DNA of 64,000 bases. Origin: Kolteria novifilia. GTDB taxonomy: Bacteria > Planctomycetota > Planctomycetia > Kolteriales > Kolteriaceae. The DNA lies in contig CP036279.1 in assembly GCA_007748055.1 (NCBI GenBank), positions 1,984,001 through 2,048,000 on the forward strand, given 5' to 3'. The position numbers were made by a program, and so were the translations under genes. Below, piece after piece: positions 34,995 through 42,917 of this stretch; the stretch's first letter is position 1; the number at the start of each line of letters is the position of its first letter. The notes below the pieces were generated by a model. That model was not told the origin of the DNA. It ran no database searches and saw only the letters and a program-made list of their open reading frames with translations.

Positions 34995-37952
34995 ATGGGC
35001 AAGCCGCGCGCTCGACGATGTCCCAAGTGCCAGGAGGTGATGACGCCGGTCGCGACGAAGGATCCTACCCTTTTTCGGTGCGCTCTTTGTGGCGTGGCGT
35101 TGCGGATCAAGTCGTCGAAGCGGACGGAGTCACCCGAAAAGTCGGCGCCGCCTACCGGTGATGCCTCGCTCGCGATGGCCCCCTCCTCGGCGAACGTTGT
35201 CTCGGTCGCGCCCTCGGCTGAGATCGACTCCAGCCCGACATCGCCTGGTGGCGACTCCCAATTGTCATCGCCTGGTGGCGATTCCCAATTGTCATCGCCC
35301 GGTGGCGATTCGGTTGGGACCGCGGCTGCGGCCTCGGGTAGTGTCGCCGCGTCCGCCGAGGGGCCGACAGGGTCTCCCGCCCCGCGCTCGAATGGTCTCG
35401 TCCTCGCCGTCGTGGCCTTGAGCTGTCTGCTCGGAGTCACGCTCATCGCGGCGACGGGGCTTGGTGTCTTTCTCATGATGCGACAACCGACCGAGATCGC
35501 TCGCGAGCAGCCCGGCGCGGACGACGCACCCGCCGCGCCCTCGCCCATGCCCGAACTCCCCGACAAGTCACCGATGGAACGGCTTCGGGAACTACTGGCC
35601 GCGGCGAAAGAGGAGCTCAGTCGGAAGGAGGAATCGGTTCGGATCGCGATCGGCGCCGCCCAAGACGCGTACGTGGAACTGGGCGAACTGACGCGCGAGC
35701 GAATGACGAAGTCGCTCGACGCAATCGACTTGGATGAGCTCCTCGAGTCGGAAGAGCGCGAGAAGCCGGCGAACTTGGACGAGGCGGCGTCTCTCTCTTG
35801 GGAGCTGGGCCAGGTCAACGATCGGCTCGGCAAGGTCGAAGCGCTCGCCAAGAAGGTCGCCAACGACAAGGACCGCGTGAGGAAGATCAACGAGGGTCTC
35901 GCGGAGTTCTCGAAGTCCGACTACGTCGTCGTCAACCGGAATGATGCCGTTGGGCTCAAGAGGGACGAGCAGGGCTACGAGGTTCTTGTCGCGGATCCTC
36001 AGTGGGCGAGCCTCGCCTATCTCCAAACGGTCAATCGCCAGGCTCCAATGACGATCGACCCGGCGCTGGTCGACCGTTTGCGGAACGAAACCGAGCTGCG
36101 GGGAGCGGCCGTCGACGAGATCGAGGAGCAGCTCTCGATCGGCAAGAACCATCTCAAGAGCGAAGACGCACCCAAGTTGACCTTCGCCAGCGTCTACGAC
36201 GAAGCGAATCAGCGTCGTCGGTTCGGGGCGGTCCAAGCGGTCGACAACCGTGCGATCACGCTGCGGGCTTTCGAGCCGAAACCGCTGAAGATCGCGATCG
36301 ACGATGTTCGCATGAACGACTCCTGGCTGGGAACGGATAAGCAGCGGCTGCGCGACGCCGACCTCCTGGACTACTTCCTGATGCGATCGGTCGAAGCGAT
36401 GGACGACGGGCCGGACGGGCCCCAGTCGCTGATGGTCGTGGTCAACGTGGCCGGCAATCCGCGTGTCTGCGTGCCGATGCTGCCGGACGGGCAGGGGGGG
36501 AACGCCAGCTTGGGCGAGGCCGCCCAACTGCTGCGCACCGAGTGCGAGAAGAAGCTGTCGGGGCTCGGTGTCAACGTCAAGTCGATGCGAGTCCTCGATC
36601 AGTTCGAACAGGTGGTCGATGCCCACACCAATCACCTCAAGGAGTTCATCGAACCCTTCGCGCGAGCCTACTTCATGCGCTACACCGGGGTGATGTTCCC
36701 GAAGGGATTCCTGAAGACGGCGAAGGACCGCACGGTCGAAGAACTGTCGAATGAGATCATGAAGCGGCGGGCGGCGCTTTGGTTTGGCTTGTCCCATGTC
36801 CTGATCATCGATGTGCGCGAGCCCTTTGATCTGGGCTACTACCACTTGACCGCGGCCCTAATCGATTCGGGGACCAATCGCGTCGTCTTCACCGACAGCG
36901 GTGATCGGGGCGAGTTCATTCCGCCGAGCTACTTGTTTCGTCAGGATGGGAAGCTCGCGATCGTCAATCGCCGCGAGGTCGATCTCGGCAGCCGAACAAT
37001 AGAGGCGCGCCCGCTGCTGGTGCCGGGCGTCCTCGCGAAGCTCAAGCCGGGGCCGATGCCGCGGCTCGTCGTTGCGCACAACACGCCCGATGGTCCCGCC
37101 TTTCGGCCGCTCTTCAGCCGGCACGTCCAGTCCATCGACGCGAAGGTCGCCGGCGAGATCCGCAACGTCGTCAACCCCGCCCTACAGTTCACCAACGACG
37201 CGCCCTTCGATCAGCTTCGCTACGCGGTCTACGAGATCGCTCGGCGCATGCTGCCCCCGGCCGGCGCGATTGCCCAACTCGATGAGGGGACCGGACGTCT
37301 CTCGATCGGACGACTGCACGGCGTCGACACCTCGGCGGGCTCGAACGCGTTCTTTCGGGCCTATCGTCTGGGGGAGGACGGGACCCTCGCCCAACTACCG
37401 GTCTTTCTTGACATCAAGCAAGTCCACGAGAGCAGCACCGACGTCAACGTGATCCACTCGGGGTTTAGTCCCTTCATGAGCGAGGACTCGCGGAAAGCGA
37501 CGACGCCGAAGGTGGGCGATCTGGTCATGCTGCAGGATCGCTCCGACCGGCGACCGGTTCTCTATCTGCACACCGTCTACAACCGGCAACCCGCGCGGGA
37601 GGCGTTGCGAGCCCACCACATCAATCCCGATTCGAGGAACTCGCTGGCGCGGCAACGGATCGAGCGTCTCTGCGAGGAGTGTCAGTTCCGGCTCCGCTCG
37701 GAGATGGCCAACGCCTTCGAGGCACTGGGGATCGATGTTCTCGACGCGGCGCTCGTGGATGGGAGGGAATCAACGCACGAGCTACTCATTTCCATGGACC
37801 TGAGTCGGCATGGAAACCCCAAGCGACCGGGCTTCGACGCGAGTTTTCACGTCATGCGAAAGCGGGCCGGTCGGCCGACGAGCGTCAACCGCTCCGATGG
37901 AGACGGCGCGGTTCGCGTTCCCTTCTTACGTTTCGAGAAGGTCGCGTACTGA
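34995..37952 (+). CDS. Zinc-ribbon, membrane-anchored coiled-coil protein (985 aa), unknown
   Basis: Domains in order: an N-terminal zinc ribbon (C9-x2-C12, C29-x2-C32), a Ser/Pro/Gly linker with three SPGGDSQLS-type repeats (residues 83-107), a transmembrane helix at about 134-162, a coiled-coil stretch (about 185-300), then a mixed alpha/beta region to the end. The later part contains LMVVVNVAGNPRVCVPMLPDGQ near 475 and FGLSHVLIIDVREPFDLGYYHL near 600, without a known catalytic motif. I recognise no family. It ends 82 bases from the end of the first VgrG gene and faces it. Size, membrane anchoring and coiled coil would suit an envelope scaffold. The ATG at 34995 is chosen because the Cys pairs start right after it. 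Confidence 0.8.
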   Translation: MGKPRARRCPKCQEVMTPVATKDPTLFRCALCGVALRIKSSKRTESPEKSAPPTGDASLAMAPSSANVVSVAPSAEIDSSPTSPGGDSQLSSPGGDSQLSSPGGDSVGTAAAASGSVAASAEGPTGSPAPRSNGLVLAVVALSCLLGVTLIAATGLGVFLMMRQPTEIAREQPGADDAPAAPSPMPELPDKSPMERLRELLAAAKEELSRKEESVRIAIGAAQDAYVELGELTRERMTKSLDAIDLDELLESEEREKPANLDEAASLSWELGQVNDRLGKVEALAKKVANDKDRVRKINEGLAEFSKSDYVVVNRNDAVGLKRDEQGYEVLVADPQWASLAYLQTVNRQAPMTIDPALVDRLRNETELRGAAVDEIEEQLSIGKNHLKSEDAPKLTFASVYDEANQRRRFGAVQAVDNRAITLRAFEPKPLKIAIDDVRMNDSWLGTDKQRLRDADLLDYFLMRSVEAMDDGPDGPQSLMVVVNVAGNPRVCVPMLPDGQGGNASLGEAAQLLRTECEKKLSGLGVNVKSMRVLDQFEQVVDAHTNHLKEFIEPFARAYFMRYTGVMFPKGFLKTAKDRTVEELSNEIMKRRAALWFGLSHVLIIDVREPFDLGYYHLTAALIDSGTNRVVFTDSGDRGEFIPPSYLFRQDGKLAIVNRREVDLGSRTIEARPLLVPGVLAKLKPGPMPRLVVAHNTPDGPAFRPLFSRHVQSIDAKVAGEIRNVVNPALQFTNDAPFDQLRYAVYEIARRMLPPAGAIAQLDEGTGRLSIGRLHGVDTSAGSNAFFRAYRLGEDGTLAQLPVFLDIKQVHESSTDVNVIHSGFSPFMSEDSRKATTPKVGDLVMLQDRSDRRPVLYLHTVYNRQPAREALRAHHINPDSRNSLARQRIERLCEECQFRLRSEMANAFEALGIDVLDAALVDGRESTHELLISMDLSRHGNPKRPGFDASFHVMRKRAGRPTSVNRSDGDGAVRVPFLRFEKVAY
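35246..35315 (+). repeat. 27-bp in-frame repeat (SPGGDSQLS, 3 copies)
   Basis: TCGCC(T/C)GGTGGCGA begins three consecutive copies of 27 bases (the third partial) inside the linker between the zinc ribbon and the membrane helix. Copies are nearly identical in DNA, suggesting recent slippage. Confidence 0.8.
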
Positions 37953-38034
37953 CCGAGTCACTCGAGTGAGGCGACGCGTCCGACCGACTCGCGCGACCTT
38001 CGGCGGGTGATCGGTTTAGTCTCCGCACGGCGTG

Positions 38035-40275
38035 TCACGTGTCGAGTTCCGGCCCCATCTGCTCAAGTAAATCGTAGGAGTCGTTTCTCACGATCGAGTG
38101 TTCGTAGTTCTCGACGGAGAAGGTCGAACTTTCTGAGATACTTTCGGTCCGAAGAATCGAGTTCTCCAACTTCAATTTCGGCGACTCAAACCTGCTGAGG
38201 TAATTCGACACCTTCAGGGGAACGGCCTTGGCGGATTCGAACTTCGCGTAGTTTACGCGCAAGAGCGAAAACGAGGCATCGTAGGCGATCAACCCCGTCG
38301 TCACCTCGATTGATCCCAAACAGGTCAGAAATCCTACCGTGATCCGCGAGTTGATGAAGTGAGCCGAAGAGGTCGCCGGAGCGGTCACGACGACCACGGG
38401 GGCGAGGACACTGACGAGATTGTCCGTGATCCACAGGGTAGTGCCCTTGGTGGTCTGCATCTTGAGACCCTTCACGACCTCGTTGTAGTCTCCTCGAATC
38501 GCGGTGGAGGAGTTTCCCGCGGTCGTTCGCATCAGGCCACTCTCTTGCCCCCCGCTGGAGGTATCGGTCGTCGATTCCTCGGTGCCGTTGACGTCAGTGT
38601 TGCCGAGGCTCACGGAAGCGGGTGAAGCCACGGGGTAGCCGACCTTGACGTTCAAGTCTCCTCCCGTCGCGATCGAAAAGGCGCGATGAGAGGTCGCCGC
38701 GGCGTCCTTCTTCGCGTGCAACGTCACATGTTCCTGGTCTGGGTTCGCGTCAAACGTGAGTTGGCTAACATCGCTGGGGCCACCGCCGAGCGATCGGTGC
38801 CGTTCCCCTTCCACGTGGGGAAGCGATGGTGTGTCCCAGGCCGGTAGGTGATCCGCGTCGGGCACCGTCCCTAGGAGAACGGGCTTCTCCAACACGCCAC
38901 GCACGAACGACACCATTCCGCGTTGCCCCTTTCGGGGCATCGTGATGCCGCCCTGTTGCTGGCTCGCGAGCCGTTGGGCCACACGCATCCAGCAGGACTT
39001 GGGCTCCTCCCGCCGATCCCAGTCAAACGCGACGCGTAAGCCGACATCGTCGCTGGGGGTCGTCTCCTCATGGTCGTGGCCAAGGACCCGTGCCGTCATC
39101 ACGCCGTCGATGCGAGGGCGTTCGGTCTGGCGCCGCGTCCGGTAGCGTACCTGCTTGGGAATCGCCTCGAACCGACAGGTGTAAGGCGTCACCTGGAGAT
39201 CGTCGCGGCCCTCGACGGCAAGTTGGACCTGATGATGGGCCCGAGTGACGAAGAAGTCACCGGAGTATTCCTCTGCATCGACAACGCTCAGCAAGTAGCC
39301 CGGCTTGATCGAGGGAGCGTTGCTCTCGCCATGGGCGACCACGCCATCGACCACCGCCGCTTCGGCACGAATTCGAGCGAGACGCCGTTTGGCGTCGATC
39401 AAGCCATCCATGAGGTGCTGCTCGCGCTCTCCCGAGGAGAGCACGGTGCTGAAGTTGGTCCCGACGGACTCCTCGGTGGCGAGGACGCAGTCGGCCATGA
39501 TCTCGCGGTGGTTCCTCGCGGTGGATGGGGCCATCGGGCTATCGGGCGCCTCGGCCCGTTCGGGATCCGCCATCCCATTGGTGGCGTCCCAATGGTGATC
39601 GTTCACTTGGGCGATGAAGGGGGTGAGGGCTTCTTCGACCCGCCACGATCGTAGGCAGGGCTTGTGCTCGCTGATGTCGAGTGAGAGTGGGCGATCGCCG
39701 AGAGCCGGGCTCGCTTGGAACGAGTCATCCGCGCAGACGAGGGTGCAGCGGTGCTCGTCCTGTTCGAACGTGAAGTAGCGACCATCTTCCTCGAAGAGTC
39801 GCTTGAGATAGGTGAGGGGGCTCTCCTCGTAGCGCACCGAATAGGCGCGCGGGGCGTCGGGTTCCTCGAAAGCGAGGCGATAGTCAAACCCCTGAAGTTC
39901 CTCGTCGACGATGCTCGCGAGCCGGCAATCCTCATGGATCGCCGATCCGATCTGGCGGTCGAGCAGGACGTGATGGGGGAGGAGCTTCGCTTCGTGAAAG
40001 GTGTGAATCTCGTCGGCGCCGACGTTCGAGAACCCGACGATCACGCCATGGACATGCACGGCCGGCTGCTCGGGGACCTCGATGTGGAGGGAAGCCATGC
40101 GAGCGAGGAGTTCCTCGGGATCGAGAGGCGCGTCAAGCGGCGCGTAGAGGGAGAGGCGGTAGTCGAACAGTTCGGAGATCGACTCGACGCCGTCGATCGC
40201 GAAGACGCCCGCTCCTTGGGCGAGCGGGGTATTTCCGATTCTTAGAGAGAGGGTGGTGTCTTGACTTGTCTTCAT
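38035..40275 (-). CDS. vgrG: VgrG-type spike protein 1
   Basis: A 746-residue VgrG (Rhs element Vgr) protein, the trimeric spike at the tip of a type VI secretion tube. The N-terminal gp27-like part has GVESISELFDYRLSLYAP near 25, VRYEESPLTYLKRLFEEDGRYFTFEQ near 145 and the FVTRAHHQV/CRFEAIP segment near 340. A gp5 OB-like domain follows (VAFDWDRREEPKSCWMRVAQ, near 400). The last 190 residues are beta-repeat-like with no known effector domain. The ATG at 40275 is used; a TTG 39 bases upstream is possible. It is the third of three vgrG genes on this strand. Confidence 0.92.
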   Translation of the reverse strand: MKTSQDTTLSLRIGNTPLAQGAGVFAIDGVESISELFDYRLSLYAPLDAPLDPEELLARMASLHIEVPEQPAVHVHGVIVGFSNVGADEIHTFHEAKLLPHHVLLDRQIGSAIHEDCRLASIVDEELQGFDYRLAFEEPDAPRAYSVRYEESPLTYLKRLFEEDGRYFTFEQDEHRCTLVCADDSFQASPALGDRPLSLDISEHKPCLRSWRVEEALTPFIAQVNDHHWDATNGMADPERAEAPDSPMAPSTARNHREIMADCVLATEESVGTNFSTVLSSGEREQHLMDGLIDAKRRLARIRAEAAVVDGVVAHGESNAPSIKPGYLLSVVDAEEYSGDFFVTRAHHQVQLAVEGRDDLQVTPYTCRFEAIPKQVRYRTRRQTERPRIDGVMTARVLGHDHEETTPSDDVGLRVAFDWDRREEPKSCWMRVAQRLASQQQGGITMPRKGQRGMVSFVRGVLEKPVLLGTVPDADHLPAWDTPSLPHVEGERHRSLGGGPSDVSQLTFDANPDQEHVTLHAKKDAAATSHRAFSIATGGDLNVKVGYPVASPASVSLGNTDVNGTEESTTDTSSGGQESGLMRTTAGNSSTAIRGDYNEVVKGLKMQTTKGTTLWITDNLVSVLAPVVVVTAPATSSAHFINSRITVGFLTCLGSIEVTTGLIAYDASFSLLRVNYAKFESAKAVPLKVSNYLSRFESPKLKLENSILRTESISESSTFSVENYEHSIVRNDSYDLLEQMGPELDT

Positions 40276-40535
40276 CGTGCTGGCTTTCGGAACTGCATCG
40301 TCGGTTGACTTCAATGATCGCTTCTGAAGTGATCTCTCTAACGGCTCTGCTTCTGGCCCGCTTCACAGCCCCATTGGATGATTCGCTGCCGGCTCCGAAC
40401 GGCCCTATTGACCAATCTCAGGAGTTCTCCGCATGCCCACGTCAAGCGTGAGTCTGTCCTGCATGCCCACGTCAAGCGTGGGCATGGCACCCAAGAGACT
40501 CTTGGGTAATGAACCAACGAATTAGGACTGTTGGG
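40276..40535. other. Intergenic region between vgrG1 and vgrG2
   Basis: This 260-base gap holds two tandem CATGCCCACGTCAAGCGTG elements and a CCAAGAG/ACTCTTGG palindrome (see repeat entry) near its left of the vgrG2 stop. No gene is supported. Confidence 0.5.
40431..40498. repeat. CATGCCCACG palindrome (two copies) with CCAAGAG palindrome
   Basis: CATGCCCACG-TCAAG-CGTGGGCATG at 40462-40486 is a perfect 10-bp stem. A half-copy precedes it at 40432. CCAAGAGACTCTTGG follows immediately. The same combination, in other order, occurs at 48846-48933, and a weaker half-copy at about 31107. Confidence 0.8.
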
Positions 40536-42770
40536 TCACATTCTGGCGATGTTGCCTTTGTTTCTCTTGAGGAAGTTGACCTCCTGAGTGTAGACCCTGG
40601 ACTGGAACTTCAAGAACTCCGAGTCCGCCGCCATGGTGTGTCCTTTGCATCGGTTCTCCATCGCGACCACGGTGGACAGGGTCGATTCGGATCGAAGAGA
40701 CCAACTGCTCCAACTGGTGATGTGCTGCTCGTAGTAGGTGCCCACGTGATAGTCGACGTGAATCGTACTATTGACGATGTTCATGTCCATCATGCCGAGA
40801 CAAGCTTCGATCGATCCCGCTCCCGTGGTGAAACGCGCTCGCAATGTCTCCCCGACTTCGGAAAGCGCCGAGCCAACGAAACTCAGGGAAGAGGCCGAGG
40901 TGAAGTTCGCCATCTTTCCGGATTCAACCTTGGTAACTCCCCCACACTTGAACAAGTCGTTGCCTGCATTCTCCGTGGTGGAATCACCACTGGTCGTCGT
41001 TGTCATCGATCCCGAGACGACGAGCGAGTAGCTTCCATCCCCCACGGCGTCCGCCGCGGAAGTGTCATTGACCGCTAGAGACTTGTCGAACGGCCCCGCG
41101 CCCGCCAAGTCGCTGGACGTTCGTTGGGCATGGAGATGGAGATGCTGGCCGCACTCGATTGTCAGGTTGTCCTCCGCACCCCACTCGAGTCTTCCCATCG
41201 ACGCGAGATCGACTCTTTCCTTGCCGAGCCGATTGTCGACGAGAAGACCACTGACCTCGTTCACGCTTCCACCCGCGGAGCGAACCGTGACGCCGTGCAG
41301 GTGGCGATGATCGGCTCGATCGCCACGCGGTCGACTCGCGGCGGAGTAGAGCGACGCGACGACCACCGGTCGATCCGGGTCCCCGCCGTCGAACGCGACG
41401 ACGACATCGTCGCCGTTTCGCGGCAACCACAAGCTCCCTCGCCTAGCTCCCGCCGAAGCCTGCGCGACCCGAAGCCAGCAGGAGGAGACATCTTCCGGCT
41501 GATCCCAAGCGAACCGGACTTTGACGCAAGCGAGATCGTCCGTCGTCACGTCCTCGTGGGGCTGACCGACGACGGTGGCCGCTTCCACTCCCCGCACGAC
41601 CGGCCGCTTCGGCGGTCGCGCCGGCCGATAGGGAATGTCGATGGGAATGCACTCGAAGTCGCACTGGTAGGCCGCGGTCTCCCACGGTCCAGCCACGGGA
41701 AGAGGGCCGCGGACCTGATGCGAGGTACGGGTGACGAGGTAGCGTCCGCCGCGAGGGCCCGCGTCGACCAGCTCGAAGGCGAAACCGGGTCGAAGCGACG
41801 AGCAGTTGGTCGATCCCCGAACCGTCACGCCCTTGAGGGAGACTCGTTCGAGTTCCAAGCGGGCTTGCCGCCGAGCCTCGTCGGGCATCGCGTCGACGTC
41901 TTGCTCACTTTCCCTCGCGAACCGGGGGGCGAAGGACGCGACTCGATCGATGACCGCGCCCGAAACCGAGGCATCACTCCGGTCGATCTCGCGCGAGCCG
42001 AACCGAAGAGTCCCCGACCGTTCGTGGTCGGCATGGACCTCGCGCGGGATTCGTTCGGGATGGTGGTCGCGAATCCTCACCTTGTGGGGGACGAGTGCCT
42101 GGGTCTCTTTCCATTCGCTGATGAAGGGCTTCTCGAGGCACTCCTCAAGCCCGAGCCGTGCCACCGACGGCGCGTGGCGGGAGTCATCGGAAAAGCAGAC
42201 TCTCTCGTCTTCCGCGTCATTCTCGAAGTAGTAGTAGGCGCCGGCGTCCGCCAAACGCCGTTGCAGATGTGCCCACGTGCTCTCGAAGTGCCGGACCGCG
42301 AAGAGGTAACGCAGCCGCTCTTCGCGTAGGTCGATGCGATGGGGATAGGCTCGCAGCGAGCGGGTAAGGATCTCCTCGAGACTCGTGTTCTCGAAGATCT
42401 CGCATCCCTCATCGAGCGACAACGGGTACTCTCGCGGAACCAAGTGGGCTTCGAAGAGGCAGTACTGGCTGTCGAAGTCGTCGCCATGCTCACGGCGCTG
42501 GGCGGCGACGAGTCTTCGGGAAACGGAGGCGATGATTCCCCGGATCGTTCGCGGAGCTTGATGCTCAAGCCCTAGCGTGATGGTGACCTCACGCCCCAGG
42601 AGTCCTCTGATCCGAGAGGCTTCTTTCCTTGGTGCGCAAAGCTCCAGATGATGCTCGTGGAACTCCGAGAGCGACTCGCGACCCTTCAGGCCACTGACCC
42701 AGATCTCATCCGACGTGTCATCGCCTCGCGGTGACAGGACCATCGATATGGTTTGTCGCATCACCGTCAT
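40536..42770 (-). CDS. vgrG: VgrG-type spike protein 2
   Basis: A 744-residue VgrG. The gp27-like N-terminus has GLKGRESLSEFHEHHLELCAP near 25, AVRHFESTWAHLQRRLADAGAYYYFEN near 150, then a TRTSHQV/YQCDFECIPIDIPYRPAR segment near 350 and the gp5 OB-like domain (VRFAWDQPEDVSSCWLRVAQ, near 425). The C-terminal 190 residues begin with Ser/Thr-rich beta repeats and differ from those of the two neighbours. AAGAGGACG lies before ATG 42770. It is the middle of three vgrG genes in one direction, about 150-260 bases apart. Confidence 0.92.
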   Translation of the reverse strand: MTVMRQTISMVLSPRGDDTSDEIWVSGLKGRESLSEFHEHHLELCAPRKEASRIRGLLGREVTITLGLEHQAPRTIRGIIASVSRRLVAAQRREHGDDFDSQYCLFEAHLVPREYPLSLDEGCEIFENTSLEEILTRSLRAYPHRIDLREERLRYLFAVRHFESTWAHLQRRLADAGAYYYFENDAEDERVCFSDDSRHAPSVARLGLEECLEKPFISEWKETQALVPHKVRIRDHHPERIPREVHADHERSGTLRFGSREIDRSDASVSGAVIDRVASFAPRFARESEQDVDAMPDEARRQARLELERVSLKGVTVRGSTNCSSLRPGFAFELVDAGPRGGRYLVTRTSHQVRGPLPVAGPWETAAYQCDFECIPIDIPYRPARPPKRPVVRGVEAATVVGQPHEDVTTDDLACVKVRFAWDQPEDVSSCWLRVAQASAGARRGSLWLPRNGDDVVVAFDGGDPDRPVVVASLYSAASRPRGDRADHRHLHGVTVRSAGGSVNEVSGLLVDNRLGKERVDLASMGRLEWGAEDNLTIECGQHLHLHAQRTSSDLAGAGPFDKSLAVNDTSAADAVGDGSYSLVVSGSMTTTTSGDSTTENAGNDLFKCGGVTKVESGKMANFTSASSLSFVGSALSEVGETLRARFTTGAGSIEACLGMMDMNIVNSTIHVDYHVGTYYEQHITSWSSWSLRSESTLSTVVAMENRCKGHTMAADSEFLKFQSRVYTQEVNFLKRNKGNIARM

Positions 42771-42823
42771 CGTCCTCTTGCTTAAGAGCTTCGTACTCGG
42801 TTGACCAAGGACACTAGTCCTGC

Positions 42824-42885
42824 ATCAAACGCTCGATTTCGGATTGTGAACTCACGATCACTTCTCACTGGCTGACCAGCACCCA
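42824..42885. repeat. Dispersed repeat, copy 2 of 2
   Basis: Matches 26467-26528 and ends in CACTGGCTGACCAGCACCCAGTG, a member of the CACTGGCTG palindrome family. It lies between vgrG2 and vgrG3. Confidence 0.75.
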
Positions 42886-42917
42886 GTGCCATTCGAAGTC
42901 TTGGATCTGACAAAGCG

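Noticed and set aside
34679-35890. 403-codon minus-strand frame
   Set aside because: Most of it is antisense to the zinc-ribbon protein and reads as Ser/Arg-rich shadow; only a 52-codon end is noted as a possible remnant.
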